Source: JANRKN01 sp033763435 (lineage in GTDB: Bacteria > Planctomycetota > Phycisphaerae > Phycisphaerales > UBA1924). Taken from it: 61,988 bases of DNA. Made by a program: the position numbers and the translations under genes. Each line of letters begins with the position of its first letter. Position 1 is the first letter of the stretch. The notes below the pieces were generated by a model, which saw nothing but the letters and a program-made list of their open reading frames with translations, ran no database searches and was not told where the DNA came from. The DNA is taken from contig JANRKN010000041.1 in the NCBI GenBank assembly GCA_033763435.1, forward strand, positions 1 through 61,988. The letters are read 5' to 3'. Below are positions 52,828-61,348 of this stretch, one piece after another.

Positions 52828-53478
52828 TCAGACGTGCTTGAGAATCTCGCCGGCCTCGTAGCGGACCTTCTTGAACGACTGGAACATATCGTCGGGCGCG
52901 CGCTTGCCGGCGGCCGCGACGACGACCGTGGCGAAGCCTTCCTTGCTCAGCCCGAGCACTTCGTCGTAGCCCGCGGGGTTGATGCCCTCCATCGGGCAGG
53001 TGTCAACGCCCAGCGTTGCCGCGGCGGTCATGAACACGCCCAGCGCGATGTAGCACTGCTTGGCAGCCCATGCCTGCGCGTCAAAGCCCGGCGGGGGGTT
53101 CTGGATGAAACCCGCCATCATGTCGCGATAGCCCTTGAGCGCCTCGCACGGCGTGCCTCGGACCTGGACCATGCGGTCGATGAGCTTGTCCGCGTCGGCG
53201 ACCGTGACGCTCTTGCGCGCCGCGAACACCACCAAGTGCGACGCGGTCGTGATCTGCGGCTGATTCCACGAGAGCGGCAGCAGCTTGGCCTTCACCGCCG
53301 CGTCGGTCACGACGACAAACTTCCACGGCTGAAGCCCGAACGACGAGGGGCTGAGCAGCAGAGACTTTTCGAGCGCCGACCACTGCGCCGCGGGGATCGT
53401 GTGCGAGGCATCGAACTTCTTGACGGCATAGCGCCAACCGAGCTGCGATTCGAGGGCTTCGGGGGTCTGCGTGTGCAT
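52828..53478 (-). CDS. NAD(P)H-dependent nitroreductase family protein
   Basis: A 216-residue FMN enzyme of the nitroreductase fold, cytoplasmic. It begins RYAVKKFDASHTIP, the family FMN-phosphate region, with LSPSSFGLQPWKFVVV, the substrate-face signature, and ends near KVRYEAGEIL. It reduces quinones, nitroaromatics or flavins. It lies 28 bp upstream of the Tat metallo-hydrolase gene and 72 bp downstream of the SDR gene in one leftward run, consistent with a detoxification unit. Confidence 0.92.
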   Translation of the reverse strand: MHTQTPEALESQLGWRYAVKKFDASHTIPAAQWSALEKSLLLSPSSFGLQPWKFVVVTDAAVKAKLLPLSWNQPQITTASHLVVFAARKSVTVADADKLIDRMVQVRGTPCEALKGYRDMMAGFIQNPPPGFDAQAWAAKQCYIALGVFMTAAATLGVDTCPMEGINPAGYDEVLGLSKEGFATVVVAAAGKRAPDDMFQSFKKVRYEAGEILKHV

Positions 53479-53550
53479 GGCGGGTTCCTGTGTGAATTCA
53501 GGCGAGAATCGTGCGGAATCGACGTTGGAAAGCGGTGATTGAGCGTGAGC

Positions 53551-54330
53551 TTACGCGGCGGTGAAGCCGCCGTCGGCCCGGAGATCGGCTCCGAGCACGA
53601 AGCTGGATTCATCGCCCAAGAGCCAGGCGACGGCGCGGGCGATCTCTTCAGGCGTGCCCACGCGGCCGATCGGGTGCAGGTTCTTGAGGAACTCGCGCAC
53701 GCCGGGGTCGGTCGCGAAGCGGTCCATCATGGGCGTCTGGATCGCGGCGGGGGAGATGAGGTTGATGCGGATGTTCTGCTTGGCGTACTCGAGCGCCGCG
53801 GAGCGCGTGAGGCCCGCTACGGCGTGCTTGCTCGCGACGTAGATCGTCGCGCCGGGCATGCCGACGCTCGAGGCAATCGAGCCCGTGTTGACGATCGAGC
53901 CGCCGCCCTGACGGAGCATCTGCGCGATCTCGAGCTTCATCGAGAGGAAGACGCCCATCACGTTGATGTCGAAGACCTGCCGGTAGGTGTCGACGGACTT
54001 CTCGTGCAGCGGGCCCATCGGCTCTTCGATGCCCGCGTTGTTGAAAGCAAAGTCGATCCGGCCGGTGAGCTTGAGCGTCGCGTCGATCGCGCGCTGGAGA
54101 TCCGCCTCGCGGGTGACGTCGCCCTTGACGAACAGGCCCTGCACACCGCGGGCCTTGACCGCGGAGGCGACGGCTTGTCCTTCGGCGTCGCGCCTGCCCG
54201 TGAGGACGATGTGCGTGCCGCGGCTGGCGAGTTCGAGCGCCGTGGCTTCGCCGATGCCCGATGTGCCGCCCGTGATGAGCGCGACCTTGCCCTTGAACGA
54301 CGGATGATGCGAGGCGGGACCGCTGACCAT
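53551..54330 (-). CDS. SDR family oxidoreductase
   Basis: A 259-residue classical short-chain dehydrogenase. NAD(P) site GGTSGIGEATA, NNAGIEEP, catalytic Ser in NTGSIASSVG and catalytic Tyr-Lys in YVASKHAVAG are all in place. It oxidises or reduces an alcohol/ketone; the substrate is unknown. The open frame runs upstream, but the ATG at 54330 has GGAG eight to ten bases before it and begins right ahead of the Rossmann fold. It is the first gene of the leftward redox cluster, 142 bp downstream of the LuxR-type regulator. Confidence 0.93.
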   Translation of the reverse strand: MVSGPASHHPSFKGKVALITGGTSGIGEATALELASRGTHIVLTGRRDAEGQAVASAVKARGVQGLFVKGDVTREADLQRAIDATLKLTGRIDFAFNNAGIEEPMGPLHEKSVDTYRQVFDINVMGVFLSMKLEIAQMLRQGGGSIVNTGSIASSVGMPGATIYVASKHAVAGLTRSAALEYAKQNIRINLISPAAIQTPMMDRFATDPGVREFLKNLHPIGRVGTPEEIARAVAWLLGDESSFVLGADLRADGGFTAA

Positions 54331-54472
54331 GAACAGAATCTCCGTGCGCGTCGGGAATCGATCGCGCTTGCGGAGTTCGATGTCTTCAGGCCGGTCGTGG
54401 TTACGGCCCTGGGGCGTGAGACTTTCGTGAAGCCGCGCGGAAGTGGGGCGCTTGCCGGGCTTTGTGGCGTTC

Positions 54473-55216
54473 TCAGCGCTCGTCGGGCTCTGGCGTACCG
54501 GCGTGCCCACGCGCCCGCGCAGCATCGGCGAACGTGAGCCCCGCGCGGTGAGCGAGGTTTGCGAGCGCCACGCGGTCGTTGATGTGCAGCTTGCGCCCGA
54601 TCGATTCGCGGTGGTGCTCGATCGTCTTGACCGACCGGCCGAGCATGGCCGCGGCTTCTTTCGCCGACAAGCCCTGGCCGATCAGCACCAACACCTCTAG
54701 CTCGCGCGGCGAGAGCGGTGCCAGCGGGCCCATGTCCGGCACCTCGGACTGCACCGTTTCGTACTCGACGCTGCTGGTCTGCTCCTTGGCCGCTTCGCCC
54801 GACACCCGGCGGTGCAGCACGAGGTACACGCCCGAGTCCTCGAGCACGCTCACGCGCAGCGGCACATCGTCGGGCTCGACGGAGTGAATCCATTGGTAGA
54901 GCTGCCACCCGCGCCAGATCGACCTCACCAGCGCGGGGCGGCCCGTCTCGCGCACGTGCCGGAGGATCGAGAGCCGCTCGCGGATCCACTCGGCGCTGAA
55001 GCGCTCGGCCCACGGCTTGGAGAGTTGCTCGTTCGCCGTGGCGGTGTGCCCGTGCATCAGCCGGGCGGCCTGGTCGTTCATCCACAGAGTCCGCCCGTCG
55101 CCGGTGATCACCGAAACGCCGCACAACGGATCGGCTGTGAGCGCCGACCAGACCGATCCGGTTTGGCCGGGAAGCCCCGCCGCCTCGGCTGAACCTTGGT
55201 CGGAGTATTGGCTCAT
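54473..55216 (-). CDS. LuxR-type transcriptional regulator with PAS-like sensor
   Basis: A 247-residue regulator. The N-terminal part (about 20-130) resembles a PAS domain (ADPLCGVSVITGDGRTLWMN, later SVEPDDVPLRVSVLEDSG). The C-terminal helix-turn-helix is canonical LuxR/GerE: LSPRELEVLVLIGQGLS, then SVKTIEHHRESIGRKL. There is no phosphoacceptor receiver domain. Upstream of the redox cluster on the same strand, it may activate it in response to a small molecule or redox state. The start at 55216 (MSQYSD) is chosen because the preceding open frame is unlike coding sequence. Confidence 0.9.
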   Translation of the reverse strand: MSQYSDQGSAEAAGLPGQTGSVWSALTADPLCGVSVITGDGRTLWMNDQAARLMHGHTATANEQLSKPWAERFSAEWIRERLSILRHVRETGRPALVRSIWRGWQLYQWIHSVEPDDVPLRVSVLEDSGVYLVLHRRVSGEAAKEQTSSVEYETVQSEVPDMGPLAPLSPRELEVLVLIGQGLSAKEAAAMLGRSVKTIEHHRESIGRKLHINDRVALANLAHRAGLTFADAARARGHAGTPEPDER

Positions 55217-55363
55217 GCATGATCCAAGGCGTCTCGGATGTCTGGGTCCATAAAGTAAGCTCGAGATTCGCGCACATGGCGCCCGGTGCCAGCAATCGCG
55301 ACCGAGTCGCAGCCCGCGGCAGGACCGGGATTGTCGCGCTGGGGGCACGCGTCGGAGGGTCGC

Positions 55364-56422
55364 ATGGGACAGGTGATCGCCTCGGTGCGTTCGGAGTTTT
55401 CGCGTTATCGTCGGCTCGCCGAGGGCGCCGCGGGGCAGCTCGCGCCCTCGATGCTCCGCGAGGCGCTCGACGCCGAGACCAACTCGATCGCCGTCGTGAT
55501 GAAGCACGTCGCGGGGAATCTGCGCTCGCGCTGGACCGAGCCCTTCACGACCGACGGCGAGAAACCCGACCGCAACCGCGACGAGGAGTTTGTCGACAAC
55601 TTCCCTGCGGGCGACGCGGGCCGGGACGCGATCTTCGCGCACTGGGCTCACGGGTGGGGCGCGCTGGAGGCCACGCTCGCGACGCTGCGCGATGAAGACT
55701 TGGGCCGCACGCTGACGATCCGCAGCGAGCTCCACACGCTCGCGCAGGCGCTGACACGCTCGCTCGCGCATACGGCGTATCACACGGGGCAGATCGTCCA
55801 GGTCGCGCGCGCGCTGGCCTCGCGTCGCGGATTGGCGTGGTCAACGCTGACGATCCCCCGCGGCGGATCGCAGGAGTTCAACCGCACATACGCTGCATCC
55901 ATGACGACCCACGCCTCTCACGCGCCCGCGCCGACCGCCGACCCGATGCTGATCCTCGCGCTGCACGACCGCTGGGCGACGCGACAACTGCTCGACGCGT
56001 GCGAGAAGCTCGCGCCCGAGCAGTTGCACCGCAAGTTTGAGATGGGCATCGGGTCGCTGCACGACACGCTGATTCACGATGCCGCCGCCGTCCGCGTCTG
56101 GGCCGAGACGCTGCTGCGCGCGCCCGCGACGCCTTGGCCCAGCAACGACCCGCGCCCGGTCTCGGAACTCCGCGCGATGGCCGAGGCGGCGTTCGACCTG
56201 CTCGCGCGCGCCGCCGCGGCAGGGCCCATGGGCGAAACATTCGAGCGCACGCGCCAAGGCGTCACAACGGTGTACACGCGCGCGACGATCCTGTGCCATG
56301 TCCACACGCACAGCATGCACCACCGCGCCCAGTGCCTGAACATGCTTCGCCAGCTCGGCGTGAACCCGCTGCCTCAGTCGAGCGTCGTTGAGTGGAGCCG
56401 CGCGGGCGCGCCGACGGCGTGA
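55364..56422 (+). CDS. Tandem DinB-type protein: DUF1572 domain fused to a second DinB domain
   Basis: A 352-residue protein made of two four-helix-bundle metal-binding domains. The first (about 5-170) is DUF1572-like (VVMKHVAGNLRSRW, DGEKPDRNRDEEF and the metal His pair in LAHTAYHTGQIVQ). A Pro/Thr-rich linker follows, then a second DinB domain (about 190-345) with FNRWATR-like DRWATRQLL and the metal-type HTHSMHHRAQCLNML. DinB-like proteins are damage-inducible or thiol-dependent transferases in some lineages. GGAGGG four bases before the ATG at 55364 fixes the start. It diverges from the LuxR gene. Confidence 0.85.
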   Translation: MGQVIASVRSEFSRYRRLAEGAAGQLAPSMLREALDAETNSIAVVMKHVAGNLRSRWTEPFTTDGEKPDRNRDEEFVDNFPAGDAGRDAIFAHWAHGWGALEATLATLRDEDLGRTLTIRSELHTLAQALTRSLAHTAYHTGQIVQVARALASRRGLAWSTLTIPRGGSQEFNRTYAASMTTHASHAPAPTADPMLILALHDRWATRQLLDACEKLAPEQLHRKFEMGIGSLHDTLIHDAAAVRVWAETLLRAPATPWPSNDPRPVSELRAMAEAAFDLLARAAAAGPMGETFERTRQGVTTVYTRATILCHVHTHSMHHRAQCLNMLRQLGVNPLPQSSVVEWSRAGAPTA

Positions 56423-56619
56423 ATCTGGCCCAAAGCTCTCCTTGGGCGCGCTTGGGCCAAGGGCCCGATTTCTCGGCCTTTCGCCGCTCCCTCGGACGCT
56501 GCACGTCGGAATCTTCTTGGGCCCGGGCCTACCTGCCGGTATCGTGGCTGTCCCGCCCGGAGCCCGTGTTTCCGCACGCCGGGCAGCGTTGACGATTCGG
56601 GACTGAGAGGAGAGATTCG

Positions 56620-57333
56620 ATGATGTCCGTGCGTTTCTCGCCCGCCTCGGCGCGGGCCTTGGCGTGCATGACCCTGAGCGCCCTTGCCGCCTCGGCTTCG
56701 GGCGCCGTGTTTACCTACAACCCGTCGCTCGGCTCGCTTCCGCAGGCTCAGGGCTGGGACTTTGCCGGCTCGTTCAACGCGCCGATGTCCGTTTCGGGCG
56801 GCACGCTCACCTACGGCGCGACGACCGTCAACGGCACCACGTTCTGGCGCGCGATCCAGCCCGACCCGATCGACTTCGCGACCGAGACCTCGGTCATCGA
56901 GATCGAGCTCAAGCTCACCGGCTCGGACTTTGGCAACTTCAGCGGGTTCCGCCGGGCGGGCTTTGCGATGCTGCTGCAGGACGACGCGGGCCGGTGGATC
57001 ATCGCGGAAATCGGCGACAACCGCGTGGGCCTCGGCAACGACGACAACCGCACGTCCGACCCCTCCGCCCTTTTCAACTTCGCCGACGGCTTCCACACCG
57101 TGCGGCTCGAGGCAGGCCCGACCGGCGGCCGGCTCTACGTCGACGGCACACTCATGCTCTCGCTCGCGCTGGGCGGGGGCCGGACCGGCGGCGCCCAGAG
57201 CTTCTGGGGCGACGGCACCATCCTGGCCAATGCCAATCTCACCGAGATCCGCAGCGTGATCTACACGCCCACGCCGGGCGCGACGGCGCTCCTCGCGGCC
57301 GCGGGACTCGTCGGGCTCCGCCGTCGTCGCTGA
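56620..57333 (+). CDS. Second secreted protein with PTPG C-terminal sorting tail
   Basis: A 237-residue exported protein. It has a signal peptide of about 28 residues (ALAASASGA). The mature part is a beta-sandwich-like domain (about 30-210) resembling concanavalin-type or LamG-like folds (GFHTVRLEAGPTGGRLYVDG). The C-terminus repeats the layout of the protein at 3350-4117: PTPG, hydrophobic Ala/Leu stretch, then four Arg. GAGAGGAGAG five bases before the ATG is a strong ribosome-binding site. It is probably an extracellular surface or biofilm component processed by an exosortase-like system encoded elsewhere. Confidence 0.85.
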   Translation: MMSVRFSPASARALACMTLSALAASASGAVFTYNPSLGSLPQAQGWDFAGSFNAPMSVSGGTLTYGATTVNGTTFWRAIQPDPIDFATETSVIEIELKLTGSDFGNFSGFRRAGFAMLLQDDAGRWIIAEIGDNRVGLGNDDNRTSDPSALFNFADGFHTVRLEAGPTGGRLYVDGTLMLSLALGGGRTGGAQSFWGDGTILANANLTEIRSVIYTPTPGATALLAAAGLVGLRRRR

Positions 57334-57412
57334 GCGCGAGGCATCTCACTATGCCGACCGATCGGACGTCTTCTGCGTCCGGGCGTGATCGCACGCGCTG
57401 CAGGGCCCGTGA

Positions 57413-57817
57413 TCAAGGCGCCCAGATCGCGCCTTCGACCAGTTCGACCGAGTTGCCCGCGGGGTCGCGGAGATAGATCGACCGCCCGCCGCGGGTCCAG
57501 GGCCTTTCGAGCTCGATCGTGACGTTCAGTTGGCCGAGGCGTTCGCGCCAGCGGTCGAGCATCCCCGCGCCGACGCGGAACGCGACGTGTCCGGGCCCGC
57601 GCGCGCCGTGGGTCGGCACGCCCCGGCCCTCGATCGCGGCGTAGTCGGGGCGGAAGAGCAGGAGCAGGCTGTCGCCCACGGGGAATCGCAGGGCCGCGCT
57701 GTCGCCGTCGGCGCCCGGGAGCGTCCGCAGGCCGATCACGCGGCTGTAGAAGTCGACCAGCGCGGGCACGTCGTCGCCGTACAGAACCGTTTCGTATACG
57801 GAATCAGGCGTGAGCAT
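57413..57817 (-). CDS. VOC (glyoxalase/bleomycin-resistance) family protein
   Basis: A 134-residue protein of the vicinal-oxygen-chelate fold with two beta-alpha-beta-beta-beta modules: the N-terminal DVPALVDFYSRVIGLR, and the C-terminal SIYLRDPAGNSVELVEG with a metal-type Glu. Candidate ligands include Glu and His residues of GHVAFRV and VELVEG. Members detoxify methylglyoxal, sequester antibiotics or open aromatic rings; no subtype can be told. The open frame continues far upstream antisense to thiC, so the start is set at the ATG at 57817. It diverges from the thiC riboswitch region. Confidence 0.88.
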   Translation of the reverse strand: MLTPDSVYETVLYGDDVPALVDFYSRVIGLRTLPGADGDSAALRFPVGDSLLLLFRPDYAAIEGRGVPTHGARGPGHVAFRVGAGMLDRWRERLGQLNVTIELERPWTRGGRSIYLRDPAGNSVELVEGAIWAP

Positions 57818-57890
57818 GGGGCGAGCGTACTCCTCGCCTCGGATGGGATGGCTGGTGCGAAGGGTGGGTCGGCGGGCGTAAACTGGGGCG

Positions 57891-57978
57891 CACGCTCGGG
57901 GCGCAACGGCGGACTGTCCGCCGCGGCTGAGATGCACCCGTGGAACCTGATCCGGTTCGCACCGGCGGAGGGAAAGCG
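57891..57978 (+). promoter_or_regulatory. TPP riboswitch (THI element) controlling thiC
   Basis: The thiamine-pyrophosphate aptamer core is present: CGGGG near the 5' end, a GGCGG/CCGCC extra hairpin, GGCTGAGAT (57925-57933), then GGAACCTGATCCGG and CACCGGCGGAGGGA at the 3' side. P1 pairs CGCT (57893-57896) with AGCG (57975-57978). The 3' side contains GGAGGGA (57967-57973), the Shine-Dalgarno sequence of thiC six bases before its ATG. TPP binding should therefore hide the ribosome-binding site. Confidence 0.93.
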
Positions 57979-57979
57979 C

Positions 57980-60052
57980 ATGGTTACGCCGTCTGTTTCG
58001 GGAAGCACCACTTCGAAGTTCGCGCCGCCCTTGCGTGGCGGTCTGAACCCGGGCGCGACGCCTCACGTGACGACGCCGGGCTCGTTCGCCAACGCGCCGG
58101 ACGTCGGCGGGCCGCTGATGTTCTCGAGCCCCGACGCGCCGGGCATGCCCGCGCCGAGCGCCAAGACCGCGTGGGACTTTTTGCCCTCGGGCTGGAGCGT
58201 CGCGGACCTTGGCGCAACGGCCCAAACCTCGTGGACGGGCGAGGTGCAGAGCGCGCACCCGCACGTGCCGAATGCTTCGTCTCGGGCGAAGGGTGAGTCC
58301 TGCTCGAACTGCCTCGGCGACACGCGCGAGTTCGTCGAATTTAGCACCGCGCGCGGCCAGCGGCTGCGGGTGGTCTATCCCAAGGGTTTTACGCCCCTCA
58401 CGCAGCTGGAGTTTGCGCGTCTGGGGATCGTGACGCCGCAGATGAAGCGCGTGGCCGAGCGCGAGGCGCACTTTGAGACGCTCTATCCCGGCCGTGGGGC
58501 CGAGGCGGTGCGCGATGAGGTCGCGGCCGGGCGGCTGGTGATCCCCGCGAACATCCATCACCTCTCGCACAAGCTCGACCCGATGTGCATCGGGCGCGCG
58601 AGCCGGACGAAGGTGAACGCGAACATGGGCGCGTCCCCGGTCTCGTCGGGCACCGACGAGGAAGTCGAGAAGCTCAAGTGGGCCGAGAAGTGGGGCGCGG
58701 ACACGGTGATGGACCTGTCCACGGGCGGCGACCTTGACGCCTGCCGGGACGCGATCCTGCGGAACTCGACGGTGCCGATCGGGACCGTGCCGATCTATTC
58801 CATGATCATCGGAAAGAAGATCGACGACCTGGACTGGCCCACGATCGAGGCGACGCTGCACCATCAGGCCCGCCAGGGCGTCGATTACTTCACGATCCAC
58901 GCGGGCGTCCGCCGGGCGCACCTCAAGCACGTGAAGAACCGGCTCATCGGGATCGTGTCGCGCGGCGGTTCGCTCCTGGCCAAGTGGATGCTGGTCCACA
59001 ATCAGGAGAACATCATGTACACGCGCTGGGAAGAGATCTGCGAGATCCTCCGCGCCTACGACGTGACGTTCTCGATCGGCGACGGCCTGCGCCCCGGGGG
59101 CCTGGCGGACGCGACCGACGCCGCGCAGATCGCCGAACTCGAGACGCTGGGCGAGCTGACCGAGCGGGCCTGGCGCCACGGCGTGCAGGTGATGATCGAG
59201 GGGCCCGGGCACGTGCCCTTCGACCAGATCGAGTGGAACGCCAAGGTCCAGCGGACGCTCTGCCACGGCGCGCCGTTCTATGTCCTGGGCCCGCTCGTGA
59301 CCGACATGTTCCCCGGCTACGACCACATCACCTCGTGCATCGGCGCGACCGCGATGGCGTACCACGGCGCCGCGATGCTGTGTTATGTCACGCCGAAGGA
59401 ACACCTTGGCCTTCCCAAGAAGGACGACGTCAAGCAGGGCTGCATCGCGTACAAGATCGCTGCGCACGCGGCGGACGTGGCGCTGGGCATCCCCGGCACG
59501 CGCGACCGCGACGACGAGCTGACCAAGGCCCGCGCCGCGCTCAACTGGGAGAAGCACTTCGAGCTCTCGTTCGACCCCGACACCGCGCGGGCGTACCACG
59601 ACGAGGATCTGGACGTGGACACCGACTTCTGCGCCATGTGCGGGCACGACTGGTGCAGCGTCCGGATCAGCAAGGAGATTCAGGAGTTCGCGTCGGGCAA
59701 AGCCGACGGCTTTGAGCGGCTCGGCGGCAAGGACGGCACCGTCCCGGGCGCTCCGAAGCAGTCCGCGGCGCTCACGCCCGAGCAGCAGGAGATCCTCGCC
59801 AAGCGCGGCGTCCTCTCGCCGGACGAGATTCATAAGCTCGCGAACAAGACCAAGAAGGCGATGAAGGGCGCGGCGGCCCCGGACACCGCGGCGCAGGCCG
59901 AGCCCAAGGCCGACAAGCTCTCGTGCCATAGCGATTACGTGGACCCCGAGACCGCCAAGGCGCTCCAGCGCGAGCGGAGCGGCGGGACGGTGGTGCAGCT
60001 CGACGTGCGCCCGGCGCTGGGGATCGCCAAGGACGAGGGCCGCGTGATTTAA
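57980..60052 (+). CDS. thiC: Phosphomethylpyrimidine synthase ThiC
   Basis: A 690-residue radical-SAM enzyme that makes the HMP-P pyrimidine of thiamine from aminoimidazole ribotide. The Fe-S site is CAMCGHDWC near the end of the catalytic part, a Cx2Cx4C pattern. Core signatures include VNANMGASP, IGDGLRPG, MIEGPGHVPFDQI and GPLVTDMFPGYDHI. About 50 extra residues at the N-terminus are Pro/Gly/Ser-rich. The C-terminal 70 residues extend past the cluster with Lys/Ala-rich helical sequence. The ATG at 57980 abuts the TPP riboswitch, which contains the ribosome-binding site. It ends at a bidirectional terminator. Confidence 0.97.
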   Translation: MVTPSVSGSTTSKFAPPLRGGLNPGATPHVTTPGSFANAPDVGGPLMFSSPDAPGMPAPSAKTAWDFLPSGWSVADLGATAQTSWTGEVQSAHPHVPNASSRAKGESCSNCLGDTREFVEFSTARGQRLRVVYPKGFTPLTQLEFARLGIVTPQMKRVAEREAHFETLYPGRGAEAVRDEVAAGRLVIPANIHHLSHKLDPMCIGRASRTKVNANMGASPVSSGTDEEVEKLKWAEKWGADTVMDLSTGGDLDACRDAILRNSTVPIGTVPIYSMIIGKKIDDLDWPTIEATLHHQARQGVDYFTIHAGVRRAHLKHVKNRLIGIVSRGGSLLAKWMLVHNQENIMYTRWEEICEILRAYDVTFSIGDGLRPGGLADATDAAQIAELETLGELTERAWRHGVQVMIEGPGHVPFDQIEWNAKVQRTLCHGAPFYVLGPLVTDMFPGYDHITSCIGATAMAYHGAAMLCYVTPKEHLGLPKKDDVKQGCIAYKIAAHAADVALGIPGTRDRDDELTKARAALNWEKHFELSFDPDTARAYHDEDLDVDTDFCAMCGHDWCSVRISKEIQEFASGKADGFERLGGKDGTVPGAPKQSAALTPEQQEILAKRGVLSPDEIHKLANKTKKAMKGAAAPDTAAQAEPKADKLSCHSDYVDPETAKALQRERSGGTVVQLDVRPALGIAKDEGRVI

Positions 60053-60086
60053 CCGTCTGCGTCCATTGCGCGAATGACCAATATAA

Positions 60087-60116
60087 AACCCCCGACCGTG
60101 TCGGGGGTTGTTTCTT
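60087..60116. terminator. Bidirectional terminator between thiC and the convergent unknown gene
   Basis: AACCCCCGAC (60087-60096) and GTCGGGGGTT (60100-60109) form a perfect 10-bp stem with a 3-base loop, followed rightward by GTTTCTT. Read leftward, the stem is followed by TTATAT, so it can also serve the gene ending at 60139. Confidence 0.88.
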
Positions 60117-60138
60117 GAATTCGGGGTGTGGAATGGGC

Positions 60139-60798
60139 TTAGGCGGCGATGGTGGCGGCGGTCTGTTCCGACCACGGGCCGCGCTCGCCGGTGGGCGAGA
60201 CCCAGCGCAGCCAGTAATAGGCCGTCTTGCCGCCCTCTTCGCTGGGGAAGTTCAGGACGTAGGGCGCGCTGGTGTCGACGGCGACAAAGCGCAGGTCGCT
60301 TTCGCCGGCCGGGGGCGTGGTGCCGACCTTGTTCCAGATCTCGACGCCCAGCACGCCCGCGGGCTTGCCGCGCCGCGTGGGCGTGGCGGAGTCGACGAAG
60401 CGGAGCGTGTGCTGCAGGCGGGTTCCGCACTCGACGCTGACCAGGGGCGCGGTGGTGGGCGCGCCGATGGGGGCGGGCTCCTGGCGGACGGTGATGCCCA
60501 GCGCCGCGCGTTCGGCGTCCGAGACCTGCGCCGAGGCCTGCAGGCGGCGGACGAGCGGGCGGATGACCGCGACATAGCCCTGTCGGGCCTCGGTCTTCGC
60601 TTCGCGGGCGGCCTTGGCGGCGTTGGCCGCGGCGATGTGCGCGGGGTAGGCCGTGGTCCAGGTGGTCTGCGCGGCGGTGATGGGGGCCATGTCCGCGGCG
60701 GTGAGGCCCAGCGCCGCGAGGTTGGCGTTGGCGTACGTCACGAAGTTGGATTGCCAGGCCTGGAAATTGGCATCGGGCCCGGGGATGTAATCGGCCAT
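60139..60798 (-). CDS. Protein of unknown function beginning MADYIPGPD
   Basis: A 219-residue soluble protein without a signal peptide. The N-terminal part is helical and rich in Ala and Thr (about 1-90), the middle holds a Pro-rich region, and the C-terminal 90 residues look like a fibronectin type III-like beta domain (AYYWLRWVSPTGERGPWS). The combination of the MADYIP opening and a C-terminal beta domain recurs in uncharacterised bacterial proteins, but I cannot name a family or function. GAAAGG lies 11 bases before the ATG. It shares a bidirectional terminator with thiC. Confidence 0.7.
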   Translation of the reverse strand: MADYIPGPDANFQAWQSNFVTYANANLAALGLTAADMAPITAAQTTWTTAYPAHIAAANAAKAAREAKTEARQGYVAVIRPLVRRLQASAQVSDAERAALGITVRQEPAPIGAPTTAPLVSVECGTRLQHTLRFVDSATPTRRGKPAGVLGVEIWNKVGTTPPAGESDLRFVAVDTSAPYVLNFPSEEGGKTAYYWLRWVSPTGERGPWSEQTAATIAA

Positions 60799-61348
60799 GA
60801 GCGTTCAACCTTTCTGGTGCGTGCGCGCCGTGCGTGATGGATGAGTGTGATCGCGCGGAGAGGTTTGATACATTCAACCATCCGCGGCCCATGTTGCATC
60901 GGTGGTCGCGGGAAGTCACTTCACGCGCAGGAGTGTTTTTATGGCCGTGGATTCGGCGTGTTGCGCATGGGTGCCTATATATAAAGGATCGCCGCCGCGC
61001 GCATCGGCTGTTGAGTTGACACCTCGAGGGGAGGGGTTGGTGCCGCTATCCCGGGCCTCTGCCCTTCCAGCCCCCGCGCCGACGGGTTGAATGGTCCCCG
61101 CAGCCGCCGCCGCCCTGCTCCGGCCCGTCCGGAGCGTAGTCAATGCGCACAGGGTCGCAGGTCCTGCGCTTCGGCGGCCCCAGCGGCGGATTCTGGGGCT
61201 CCGAGTGGGCGTGACGGGACCGCCGTGGACGGGTTTCGCCCGAGTTTGCGCGGTTATCCACCTCCGAAGGGCGTTCACCGCCGCGACCGGCTTGGAGACG
61301 GTACCCTTCATCCCCATACACGGAGACGCCTTTGCCAAGAGCCGCCGC
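60799..61348. other. 550-bp region without a gene, at the edge of the restriction gene
   Basis: No gene, tRNA or insertion sequence is visible. The DNA is locally more AT-rich (TATATATAAA at 60976-60985, TTTTTATGG near 60935), with several short GC-rich hairpins around 61060-61220 and one TTATCCACC match to a DnaA box at about 61255. This is the longest empty stretch in the window and separates core genes from the restriction-type gene. No attachment site or integrase could be identified. Confidence 0.5.

Noticed and set aside
57413..60919. A leftward open frame of about 1168 codons spanning thiC
   Set aside because: Only its last 134 codons (57413-57817) form a recognisable VOC protein; the rest is antisense to thiC and its riboswitch.
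61250..61260. Single DnaA-box-like TTATCCACC
   Set aside because: One isolated match without clustering or a dnaA gene nearby does not support an origin.
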